In this document: positions 1 through 6,374 of the stretch, one piece after another
Numbering within the stretch: position 1 is the stretch's first letter
Layout: the number at the start of each line of letters is the position of its first letter
Notes under the pieces: generated by a model
Seen by the model: the letters and a program-made list of their open reading frames with translations, nothing else
Told to the model about the DNA's origin: nothing
Database searches by the model: none
Program-made: the position numbers and the translations under genes
Assembly (NCBI GenBank): GCA_021848765.1
Contig: JAJZTU010000171.1
Location: forward strand, 1-7,453
Direction: 5' to 3'
Length of the DNA stretch: 7,453 bases
Origin: Bacillota bacterium
Lineage (GTDB): Bacteria > Bacillota > GCA-003054495 > Carboxydocellales > JAJZTU01

Positions 1-114
1 CGGTGTGGAGAGTTGCTCATCGCACGGCAGGGTTACCGGGGAGAGGTAGTCGGGATGTCTGGGGGGCATTGTAAGCAGTGTCAGGAGGAGATTCCTGTAA
101 TTATAGGGAAGTAG
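1..114 (+). CDS. C-terminal end of a radical SAM enzyme, probably AmrS-like (partial)
   Basis: An open frame enters from the left edge and ends at TAG 112-114, leaving 37 codons. The visible tail has a Cys at residue 2 followed by G, then LIARQGY, and later a Cys-x2-Cys pair (residues 24 and 27) followed by IP. This fits the second half of a Cys-x2-Cys ... Cys-x2-Cys zinc-ribbon tail like the one ending AmmeMemoRadiSam-system radical SAM enzymes, where the last stretch has the form CG-x-LI-x-R-x-G ... G-x-C-x2-C. The radical SAM core and the first Cys of the ribbon lie outside the window, so the name rests on the tail alone. The ribbon ends with CQEEIP rather than the usual CGxxI. A two-way terminator begins 68 bases after the stop. 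Another zinc-ribbon protein remains possible. Confidence 0.55.
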   Translation, partial: RCGELLIARQGYRGEVVGMSGGHCKQCQEEIPVIIGK

Positions 115-181
115 GCTTGGGTTAGACTTACTGCGGGGCAGTGGGCCTTTGCACTTGGTGAAATCTGTAATTATTAGATTT

Positions 182-220
182 AAAAACCGTTTGGGAGCTT
201 TTACCTCCCAAACGGTTTTT
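182..220. terminator. Bidirectional intrinsic terminator between convergent genes
   Basis: Positions 182-197 and 205-220 are perfect 16-bp inverted repeats (AAAAACCGTTTGGGAG and its complement) around a 7-base loop. Five Ts end the hairpin on the plus strand and, because the left arm begins with five As, also on the minus strand. It lies between the plus-strand gene ending at 114 and the minus-strand gene ending at 269, so it most likely ends both transcripts. Confidence 0.9.
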
Positions 221-268
221 GTCAACAGCCATTGCTGATGCGGTGGGCTTCTTGTTTAAATTAACTGT

Positions 269-535
269 CTATATATCCGGTAGTTCCACTGTCTCCCCTG
301 CCAGATGATGACTGCTGTCCGGCAGGAATTGAATCATCCCGTCCCGGACCATGCAGTGACAAATGATCCCGCCGGCATTCATAGCTTCACAGATTACCGG
401 CGGATAGAATGTGGGTTTATCCACATCGCCGTTGAAGTTCCAGCGCACATTGTCAGGGGTATTCAGTGTGTGCCAATTCCCACAGCCAGGACACTTAAAA
501 GTAAAGCTTCCATCATTGCCAACTGTAACTTTCAT
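269..535 (-). CDS. Small phage-type Cys-rich protein of unknown function
   Basis: This 88-residue protein starts at ATG 535-533, seven bases after a strong AGGAGG (548-543 on the minus strand), which supports both the gene and its start. It opens with a zinc-ribbon-like CPGCG knuckle (residues 15-19) and has a WNFNGDVDKPTF block (32-43). Its C-terminal half holds CHCMVRDGMIQFL (59-71) and SSHHLAGETVELP (74-86). From memory this is the pattern of small proteins common in phage and prophage genomes (FNGD ... PTF ... CH-S-F-V ... DG-x-I-x-FL-x-DCTH-x-LAG), often mislabelled as ammonia monooxygenase or described as a domain of unknown function. Here the usual DCTH reads DSSH, so one conserved Cys is replaced by Ser. 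No membrane segment or signal peptide is seen. It is a solitary gene facing away from the fad operon, with no other phage gene visible. Its function is unknown. Confidence 0.75.
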   Translation of the reverse strand: MKVTVGNDGSFTFKCPGCGNWHTLNTPDNVRWNFNGDVDKPTFYPPVICEAMNAGGIICHCMVRDGMIQFLPDSSHHLAGETVELPDI

Positions 536-581
536 TACTCTACCTCCTAATCCAGGATAGTACAGTTTATGAAAATGACCG

Positions 582-609
582 TTGACAGTGCTAGTTTAAG
601 CACTATTTT
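582..609 (+). promoter_or_regulatory. Candidate promoter with an internal dyad
   Basis: A perfect -35 hexamer TTGACA (582-587) is followed after 16 bases by TATTTT (604-609), a 4 of 6 match to the -10 consensus. The inverted repeat AGTGCT-N6-AGCACT (587-604) fills the spacer exactly, where a repressor would block RNA polymerase. A transcript would start near 616 and meet the terminator at 651-674. Alternatively, the dyad plus the T run at 606-610 is a weak terminator hairpin, though no plus-strand gene lies just upstream to need one. No experimental support can be seen in sequence. Confidence 0.4.
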
Positions 610-650
610 TATTTGCAGAACGTTATACCGAGTATTAAAACTCTGGGAGG

Positions 651-674
651 GGCAGTCCTAATGGCTGCCTTTTT
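651..674 (+). terminator. Short intrinsic terminator upstream of the fad promoter
   Basis: GGCAG (651-655) and CC (657-658) pair with GG (663-664) and CTGCC (665-669) around a TAAT loop, with T656 bulged, and five Ts follow directly (670-674). This is a compact seven-base-pair terminator on the plus strand. No plus-strand protein gene precedes it within 400 bases. It could end a short transcript from the promoter candidate at 582-609, or insulate the fad operon from upstream reading. Confidence 0.6.
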
Positions 675-758
675 GTGTTGCCGTTAATATTGTAGGCAGG
701 GGTTTGGGCCCACTTGTCTGCTGATTCCGCTCGTCGGTCAAAAATTACCATTCAAGGT

Positions 759-790
759 GGCATTTCGGCATTTCGGCGAACGGCATTTTC
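759..790. repeat. GGCATTTC short repeats
   Basis: GGCATTTC occurs twice head to tail (759-766 and 767-774), and a third, slightly altered copy GGCATTTTC follows at 782-790. The third copy lies in a small hairpin, GCGAA (776-780) with TTCGC (788-792). The array ends 28 bases before the fadN -35 element. It might be an activator site or just slippage-derived simple sequence. Confidence 0.5.
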
Positions 791-818
791 GCGGGGCAGT
801 AATTGTGCTATTCTTAAA

Positions 819-847
819 TTGACTGAATGAATAGCCATTCATAAAGT
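819..847 (+). promoter_or_regulatory. Promoter of the fad operon (housekeeping sigma type)
   Basis: TTGACT (819-824, 5 of 6 matches to the -35 consensus) and TAAAGT (842-847, 4 of 6 to the -10) are 17 bases apart, the ideal distance. Transcription would start near 854, leaving a leader of about 34 bases before the fadN ATG. The spacer carries the FadR-like operator. Confidence 0.75.
824..841. promoter_or_regulatory. FadR-like (TetR family) operator
   Basis: TGAATGAATAGCCATTCA has perfect 6-base arms (TGAATG and CATTCA) around AATAGC. As I recall it, the Bacillus subtilis FadR (YsiA) box is TGAATGA-[AC]-TA-N-TCATTCA; this site differs only by C for T at 835. The box overlaps the last base of the -35 and fills the spacer, so a bound repressor would shut off the operon. 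In Bacillus, long-chain acyl-CoA releases FadR. The repressor gene is not in the window, so the binding protein is inferred. Confidence 0.75.
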
Positions 848-887
848 GTAAAAGCAGAAGACTTGAATAAAAAAGGAGGTTTATAGA

Positions 888-3293
888 ATGACAAGGGTCA
901 TCAAGCAAGCAGCCGTTTTAGGCGCAGGGGTAATGGGAGCTACAATTGCCGCCCATTTGGCCAATGTGGGTATCCCTTCTTATTTACTGGACATTATTCC
1001 TCAGGAGCCCAGCGCCGAGGAGCTGGCTAAAGGACTGACTTTAGAGCACCAGGCGGTCCGGGACAGGCTGGCGGTTAAGGCTAAGCAGCAATTGCTGACA
1101 AGCAAGCCTGCACCCCTGTATGTGGCAAGTAATGCTGAGTTGGTCACTCCGGGGAACCTGGAGGACCATTTAGAAAAGCTGGCTGAAGTGGACTGGGTCA
1201 TCGAGGTAGTGGTGGAAAGGCTGGAGGTCAAGAAGGCTCTGTTGCAAAAGGTAGCCCAGGTATGCCGGCCGGGGACAATCATCAGTTCCAACACTTCAGG
1301 AATTTCCATTAACCGTATGGTGGAAGATTTGCCCTTGGGATTCCGCCAGTATTTTTTGGGTACCCACTTCTTTAATCCGCCCAGGTATATGAAGCTGTTA
1401 GAGTTGATTCCTGCCAGGGATACCCTGCCTGAGGTTTTGGAGTTCATGCAGGCGTTTGGCACGAGAGTGCTGGGTAAAGGAGTAGTGGTAGCTAAAGACA
1501 CTCCCAATTTTATTGCTAACCGGGTCGGGGTCTTCGGCATGTTGGCCACAGTGCGGGCCATGGAAGAAGCCGGCTTGACGGTTGAGCAGGTGGATGCTGT
1601 GACCGGGACAGCCTTGGGGCGCCCGAAAAGTGCGTCGTTTCGCACCCTGGATATGGTTGGGTTGGACACCTTTGTCCATGTGGCCAATAACGTCAGGGAC
1701 AATGTCGCTAATCCTGAAGAGCAGGCTCTCTTCACCGTGCCCAAGTTTCTGCTGGAGATGGTCAGCCAGGGGATGTTGGGAGATAAGAGCAGGCAGGGTT
1801 TTTATAAAAAGGTCAAAAACGGGGGTAAAACTGAAGTTTTAGCCCTGGATTACCGGAACATGGCATACCGGCCCAAGGAAAAGGCCGGCTTTGCATCCCT
1901 GGAAGCTGCTCAAGCGGCCGGCGGGCTGAAGGAGCGGATGCGGGCATTGGTGTTTGCCGGGGATGAAGCCGGCCGGTTGGCCTGGACGGTAACCAAGCAG
2001 GTATTGGTGTATACTGCTGAGCACGCCCTGGAAATGGCTGATGATTTGACTGCGGTGGATAATGCCATGAAGTGGGGCTTTAACTGGCAGTTGGGTCCTT
2101 TTGAGACCTGGGATGCCCTGGGGGTAGAACAAGTAGCAGCCCGCCTGCAAAAGGAGGGTGAACCTGTTCCGGCTTTAGTCAGCAAATTATTGGCCGGTGG
2201 GAAAAAGTCCTTTTATCTGCGGTCGGGTCGCGGTCTGGCCTGCTATGATCCGGGGAGTGATGAATACAAAACTCTGGAAAGCAGCCCGGGAGTAATTATT
2301 TTGAAGAGCCTGAAGGAGGAAAAGCCTGTTATAAAAGCTAACCCGGGAGCCAGTCTGGTAGATTTGGGTGATGGGGTGGCCTGCCTGGAATTCCACTCGC
2401 CAAGCAATGCCATTGGCAGTGACATTATTGCCATGATTGATGCCGCTGTAGATGAAGTGGAAAAGAACTGGCAGGGCCTGGTAATCGGTAACCAGGGTAA
2501 GAATTTCTGCGTAGGGGCCAATTTAATGCTGGTGCTGCTGGAAGCCGAGGATGAGAACTGGGACGATATTGACCTGATGGTCCGCCAATTCCAGCAGGCT
2601 ATGTTGAGGTTGAAGTATTGCAGCAAACCGGTAGTTGCCGCGCCCCACGCCATGGCCCTGGGGGGTGGCGCCGAAGTTTGCCTGCACTCCCACCGGGTCA
2701 GGGCTGCTGCAGAAACTTATCTGGGTCTGGTGGAATTGGGAGTGGGCTTAATTCCCGCCGGTGGAGGAACTAAGGAAATGGTCTACCGCAGTGTGGAGGG
2801 TGTGCCCGGCGGTGTGCAGACAGACCTGCAGCCCTTTGTCAACAAGGCCTTTGAAACGATAGCCATGGCTAAGGTATCCACCAGTGGGCCGGAGGCCAAG
2901 CAACTGGGTTACCTGCGCGACAGTGACGGAACTACCGTCAGCCAGGACCACTTGTTACAGGATGCCAAAGCCACTGTTCTGGCGATGGCCTCAGAGGGCT
3001 TTGTGCCCTTAAGGCCTAAGCAGGTGCGGGTGGTGGGTCAATCAGGTGCGGCGGTGCTGCGTTTAGGGGCCTACACCTTGCAACAGGGTGGCTACATCAG
3101 TGAATATGACCGGTTCCTGGCTGATAAGGTAGCTCACGTCCTGGCCGGCGGAAATGTTCCCGCCAATACCCCGGTTACTGAGCAGTACCTGCTGGACCTG
3201 GAGCGGGAGGCGTTCTTAAGCCTGTGTGGTGAGCCCAAGACCCAGGACCGGATGCGGTATATGCTGAGCAAAGGCAAACCGCTGCGCAACTAA
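888..3293 (+). CDS. fadN: 3-hydroxyacyl-CoA dehydrogenase / enoyl-CoA hydratase FadN
   Basis: This bifunctional cytoplasmic beta-oxidation enzyme hydrates 2-enoyl-CoA and then oxidises (S)-3-hydroxyacyl-CoA with NAD+. Residues 1 to about 190 form a Rossmann domain with LGAGVMGATIAAHLA near residue 11. The dehydrogenase catalytic set is complete: Ser137 in NTS, His160 in GTHFFNP, Glu172 in LLELIP and Asn211 in NFIANR. C-terminal dehydrogenase domains follow to roughly residue 460. A hydratase domain starts near 485, with GKNFCVGANL, then Glu596 in GGGAE and Glu616 in VELGVGLIP. These two acids are 20 residues apart, as in active hydratases. The C-terminal part (LDLEREAFLSL, KGKPLRN end) is typical of FadN. 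At 801 residues it has normal length for FadN, and its domain order is the reverse of E. coli FadB. The start is fixed by AAAGGAGGT (872-880), eight bases before ATG. It is the first gene of the operon, behind the FadR-like promoter. Confidence 0.95.
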   Translation: MTRVIKQAAVLGAGVMGATIAAHLANVGIPSYLLDIIPQEPSAEELAKGLTLEHQAVRDRLAVKAKQQLLTSKPAPLYVASNAELVTPGNLEDHLEKLAEVDWVIEVVVERLEVKKALLQKVAQVCRPGTIISSNTSGISINRMVEDLPLGFRQYFLGTHFFNPPRYMKLLELIPARDTLPEVLEFMQAFGTRVLGKGVVVAKDTPNFIANRVGVFGMLATVRAMEEAGLTVEQVDAVTGTALGRPKSASFRTLDMVGLDTFVHVANNVRDNVANPEEQALFTVPKFLLEMVSQGMLGDKSRQGFYKKVKNGGKTEVLALDYRNMAYRPKEKAGFASLEAAQAAGGLKERMRALVFAGDEAGRLAWTVTKQVLVYTAEHALEMADDLTAVDNAMKWGFNWQLGPFETWDALGVEQVAARLQKEGEPVPALVSKLLAGGKKSFYLRSGRGLACYDPGSDEYKTLESSPGVIILKSLKEEKPVIKANPGASLVDLGDGVACLEFHSPSNAIGSDIIAMIDAAVDEVEKNWQGLVIGNQGKNFCVGANLMLVLLEAEDENWDDIDLMVRQFQQAMLRLKYCSKPVVAAPHAMALGGGAEVCLHSHRVRAAAETYLGLVELGVGLIPAGGGTKEMVYRSVEGVPGGVQTDLQPFVNKAFETIAMAKVSTSGPEAKQLGYLRDSDGTTVSQDHLLQDAKATVLAMASEGFVPLRPKQVRVVGQSGAAVLRLGAYTLQQGGYISEYDRFLADKVAHVLAGGNVPANTPVTEQYLLDLEREAFLSLCGEPKTQDRMRYMLSKGKPLRN

Positions 3294-3355
3294 TTCCGTG
3301 CGGAGCTGAGGGAGTATTTGCGGGATAAATTTAATTCCCAAAGGAGGATTCAAGT

Positions 3356-4531
3356 ATGAATGAAGCTGTAATAGTGGCCGGGGTGCGGACACCGGTAGGA
3401 AAGGCGCCCCGCGGCACATTAAAAGATATCCGCCCGGAAGACTTGGGAGCCTTGGCGGTTAAGGAGGCCTTGGCCCGGGTGCCTGGTTTGGAGTCTGAGG
3501 AGATTGACGATGTTGTTATCGGGTGTTCTTTCCCTGAGGCAGAGCAGGGCATGAATCTGGGCCGGGTGGTAGCCCTGCGGGCCGGCCTGCCGATTTCTGT
3601 GCCGGGGTATACGGTTAATCGCTTTTGCTCATCAGGCCTGCAGTCAATTGCCCTGGCCGCCCAGCAAATCATGGTGGGAGCAGCCCAGGTGATTGTTGCC
3701 GGCGGGGTGGAATGCATGAGCACCATCCCCCTGGGTGGAAACAAGATTGCGCCCAATCCCTGGTTGATGGACAACATGCCCTCTGCCTATTTAGGCATGG
3801 GTTTAACCGCCGAAAATGTGGCCCAACGTTATGGCATCAGCCGTCAGGACCAGGATGCCTTCGCTGTGGCCAGTCATCAAAAAGCCGCCCGGGCTATTGA
3901 TGAAGGCCGGTTTGAGGCGGAAATAGTTCCGGTACCTCTTGTTAAGCGAGAACTGGTTGATGGGAAACTCCGGGAGCGGGAAGTTCTCTTCACAACAGAT
4001 GAGGGTGTCCGCCGCGATACTACTCCGGAGAGCCTGGCTAAACTGAAACCGGCCTTCCATGCCCAAGGCACGGTAACAGCCGGTAACTCCTCGCAGACTA
4101 GTGACGCTGCAGCAGCCGTGGTAGTCATGTCTGCTGAGCGGGCCCGGGAATTGGGGTTAAAACCTTTGGCTGTCTTCCGTTCCTTTGCTGTAGGTGGGGT
4201 CCATCCCGACGAAATGGGGATCGGGCCGGTAGTAGCCATTCCCAAAGCGCTACGCCAAGCGGGTCTGACTATAGACCGGGTGGACCTCTTCGAACTGAAC
4301 GAAGCCTTTGCCTCTCAGGACCTTTACGTAATTCGCAAGTTGGAAATGGATCCTGAGAAGGTCAATGTCAACGGCGGGGCCATCGCCCTCGGGCACCCCC
4401 TGGGATGCACAGGCACCAAATTAACCGTCAGCCTGCTAAACGAACTGGGCCGGTGCGGCGGCCGCTACGGCATAGTCAGCATGTGCATCGGTGGGGGGAT
4501 GGGGGCCGCCGGAGTCTTTGAGCGGCTGTAA
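3356..4531 (+). CDS. fadA: Acetyl-CoA acyltransferase (3-ketoacyl-CoA thiolase) FadA
   Basis: This 391-residue thiolase cleaves 3-ketoacyl-CoA with CoA to acetyl-CoA and a shortened acyl-CoA, the last step of each beta-oxidation cycle. The nucleophile is Cys91 in VNRFCSSGLQ. The second half has the NEAFA motif, His347 in GHPLGCTG and the acid/base Cys377 in CIGGGMGAAG, so the active site is complete. The length is that of a standard thiolase. The start at ATG 3356 follows AAGGAGG (3341-3347) at a good distance, 62 bases after fadN. The gap has only a weak GGGA/TCCC dyad (3322-3339) and no terminator, so co-transcription is likely. FadA commonly forms a complex with its dehydrogenase/hydratase partner, and the fadN-fadA order fits that. 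A biosynthetic acetoacetyl-CoA thiolase is less likely given the operon. Confidence 0.95.
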   Translation: MNEAVIVAGVRTPVGKAPRGTLKDIRPEDLGALAVKEALARVPGLESEEIDDVVIGCSFPEAEQGMNLGRVVALRAGLPISVPGYTVNRFCSSGLQSIALAAQQIMVGAAQVIVAGGVECMSTIPLGGNKIAPNPWLMDNMPSAYLGMGLTAENVAQRYGISRQDQDAFAVASHQKAARAIDEGRFEAEIVPVPLVKRELVDGKLREREVLFTTDEGVRRDTTPESLAKLKPAFHAQGTVTAGNSSQTSDAAAAVVVMSAERARELGLKPLAVFRSFAVGGVHPDEMGIGPVVAIPKALRQAGLTIDRVDLFELNEAFASQDLYVIRKLEMDPEKVNVNGGAIALGHPLGCTGTKLTVSLLNELGRCGGRYGIVSMCIGGGMGAAGVFERL

Positions 4532-4555
4532 TTAACAAAAAGGAGGAATACTAAC

Positions 4556-6322
4556 ATGTCAATAATCAAAGGTGGAAGCTTTATCATTGAAAACATTACC
4601 CCAGACCAGGTCTTTACCCCGGAGGATTTCACCGAAGAACACCGCATGATCGCCAAGACAACAGCTGATTTTACCGAGGGCGAAGTAGCGCCCCTGGTGG
4701 AAGAACTGGAGCAGCAAAAAGAAGGGCTCATCAGGGGGCTGATGCAAAAGGCCGGTGAGTTGGGCCTGTTGGGAGCAGATGTAGCCGAGAAGTATGACGG
4801 CGGAGAACTGGGTAAAGTCGGGTCCAGCCTGATTACCGAAAACACCGTCAAAGGCGGGGCGTTTACTGTGGCCCATGCGGCTCATACAGGAATAGGGACC
4901 CTGCCCATTGTCTTTTTCGGCACTGAGGCCCAGAAGCAGAAATACCTGCCCGGTTTGGCCACCGGTGAGCTGATTGCCTCCTATTGCCTGACTGAACCCA
5001 GCTCAGGTTCTGACGCCCTGGGCGCCAAAACCAAGGCGGTATTGTCCGCTGACGGCAAGTACTATATTCTTAACGGTACCAAGCAGTTTATTACCAATGC
5101 AGGCTTTGCCGATGTGTTTATTGTTTATGCCAAGGTGGACGGCGAGCATTTCACCGCCTTTATCGTGGACCGGGATACCCCTGGTTTATCCCTGGGCCCG
5201 GAAGAAAAGAAAATGGGGATTAAAGGTTCATCCACCCGTCCGGTGATTCTGGAAGATGCCAGGGTACCGGTGGAAAATGTGTTGGGCGAAATCGGCAAAG
5301 GCCATGTGGTAGCCTTCAACATCCTGAATATCGGCCGCTATAAATTGGGGGCGGCCTGTATCGGTTCATCCAAGTATGCCCTGGAAGTTTCTATCCAATA
5401 TGCCCTGGAGCGGAAGCAGTTTGGCAGGCCCATCGCTGATTTTGGGATGATTCGCAGCAAGCTGGCTAAGATGGCCACCCGGATTTATGTCGGCGAGAGC
5501 ATGGTCTACCGTAATGCCGGCTTACTCGACGATATTCTCAGCGGTATCGACCAAAGCAGCGCCGATGCCGGCCGGCAGGCGGCCAAGGGCATTGAGGAAT
5601 ATGCCATCGAATGCTCAATTAACAAGGTATTTGCCTCTGAGGTATTGGATTTTGTGACAGATGAGGCTGTCCAGATCTATGGCGGCTACGGGTTTATTCA
5701 GGAGTACCCTGTTGAGCGGATGTACCGGGATTCCCGGATTAACCGCATCTTCGAGGGGACCAATGAAATTAACAGGTTGATTATTCCCTCTACCCTGCTG
5801 CGCAAGGGCATGAAGGGAGAATTGCCCTTACTGGCTGCTGCCCAAAAGGTGATGGGCGATGTGCTCGCTGCGGCACAACCTGTAGATGAGGGCCTGCCCC
5901 TGGGCCTGGAGAAATCACTGGTAGACCGCGCTAAAAAAATTGCCCTGCTGTTTGCCGGGGTAGCGGCTCAAAAACTGGGGAACAAACTGGCAGAAGAGCA
6001 GGAGATTCTGGGCAATCTGGCTGATGCGATAATTGAAATCTTTGCTATGGAGAGTGTGGTGCTCAGGACAGAGAAGGCACTGGCAAGGGAAGGAGACCGG
6101 GCACAAGTGAAGGCGAAGATGGCCAGGCTGTACTGCTATGAGGCTTTTCAGCGGGTAGAGTCGCTGGCCCGGGAGACCTTGGCAGCAGTGGAGCAGGGTG
6201 ATACTTTGCGTACCCAACTGTCAGCCGTCAAGAAACTGGCCAGGGTAAACCCTGTTAATACCATTGGCTTGCAGCGGGATATTGCCGACCGGGTAATTGC
6301 TGACGGGAGGTACAACTTTTAG
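4556..6322 (+). CDS. fadE: Acyl-CoA dehydrogenase FadE with C-terminal extension
   Basis: This FAD enzyme catalyses the first oxidation, acyl-CoA to trans-2-enoyl-CoA, normally passing electrons to electron transfer flavoprotein. Residues from about 25 to 430 form the acyl-CoA dehydrogenase core: CLTEPSSGSDA near 144, QFITNAGFADVFIVYAKV near 180, and ERKQFGRPIADF. The YGGYGFIQEYPVERMYRDSR block leads to IFEGTNEI, whose Glu400 is the expected catalytic base. A helical C-terminal extension follows (about 430-588), as in the long FadE type of Bacillus and in mammalian VLCAD/ACAD9, versus about 380 residues for short-chain members. The N-terminus (IIKGGSF-I-E, FTPEDFTEEH) matches Bacillus FadE as I recall it, which supports the ATG. 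AGGAGG lies at 4541-4546, nine bases before. The gene starts 24 bases after the fadA stop. No ETF gene is in the window. Confidence 0.94.
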   Translation: MSIIKGGSFIIENITPDQVFTPEDFTEEHRMIAKTTADFTEGEVAPLVEELEQQKEGLIRGLMQKAGELGLLGADVAEKYDGGELGKVGSSLITENTVKGGAFTVAHAAHTGIGTLPIVFFGTEAQKQKYLPGLATGELIASYCLTEPSSGSDALGAKTKAVLSADGKYYILNGTKQFITNAGFADVFIVYAKVDGEHFTAFIVDRDTPGLSLGPEEKKMGIKGSSTRPVILEDARVPVENVLGEIGKGHVVAFNILNIGRYKLGAACIGSSKYALEVSIQYALERKQFGRPIADFGMIRSKLAKMATRIYVGESMVYRNAGLLDDILSGIDQSSADAGRQAAKGIEEYAIECSINKVFASEVLDFVTDEAVQIYGGYGFIQEYPVERMYRDSRINRIFEGTNEINRLIIPSTLLRKGMKGELPLLAAAQKVMGDVLAAAQPVDEGLPLGLEKSLVDRAKKIALLFAGVAAQKLGNKLAEEQEILGNLADAIIEIFAMESVVLRTEKALAREGDRAQVKAKMARLYCYEAFQRVESLARETLAAVEQGDTLRTQLSAVKKLARVNPVNTIGLQRDIADRVIADGRYNF

Positions 6323-6337
6323 AGACTAATCTACTCC

Positions 6338-6374
6338 GGGGAGGAAACTTGACAGAAACGGGGGGAAGTACAGG
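6338..6374 (+). promoter_or_regulatory. Unusual double initiation region before the hydratase gene
   Basis: The best Shine-Dalgarno here, GGGGAGG (6338-6344), is 30 bases before the hydratase ATG but only four bases before a TTG (6349-6351). That TTG opens a nine-codon frame (MTETGGSTG) whose TGA (6376-6378) overlaps the hydratase ATG as ATGA. The ATG itself has only the poorer GGGGGAAG (6361-6368). Translational coupling through the tiny frame is possible, but it may also be chance. Confidence 0.35.

Larger units (their letters stand above)
551..887. other. Gene-free divergent control region
   Basis: This 337-base stretch lies between the starts of two divergent genes. No convincing coding frame is seen. 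It holds, from left to right, a -35-like TTGACA with a dyad, a short plus-strand terminator, GGCATTTC repeats, and the fadN promoter with its operator, each listed separately. The only -10-like site found for the minus-strand gene is TACTAT (562-557). It lacks a good -35, so its promoter is not called. Confidence 0.7.

Noticed and set aside
130..181. Small dyads ACTGC-GGG-GCAGT (130-142) and AAATCT-N9-AGATTT (161-181)
   Set aside because: Neither is followed by a proper T run, and the strong terminator next to them explains transcript ending.
305..550. 81-codon plus-strand frame
   Set aside because: It overlaps the small minus-strand gene, which has the better ribosome site and recognisable family motifs.
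661..687. Tiny leader-peptide frame (MAAFLCCR) after a GGGAGGGG stretch
   Set aside because: Its start lies within the terminator hairpin and it shows no run of regulatory codons.
1001..1744. 247-codon open frame on the minus strand inside fadN
   Set aside because: It lies wholly opposite the well-supported dehydrogenase domain, has no recognisable motif and reads as low-complexity Ser/Thr-rich antisense.
2243..2653. 136-codon minus-strand frame
   Set aside because: It is antisense to the FadN hydratase domain, with no motif.
3322..3339. GGGA/TCCC dyad between fadN and fadA
   Set aside because: It has only four paired bases and an AT-rich interior; too weak to call a terminator or attenuator.
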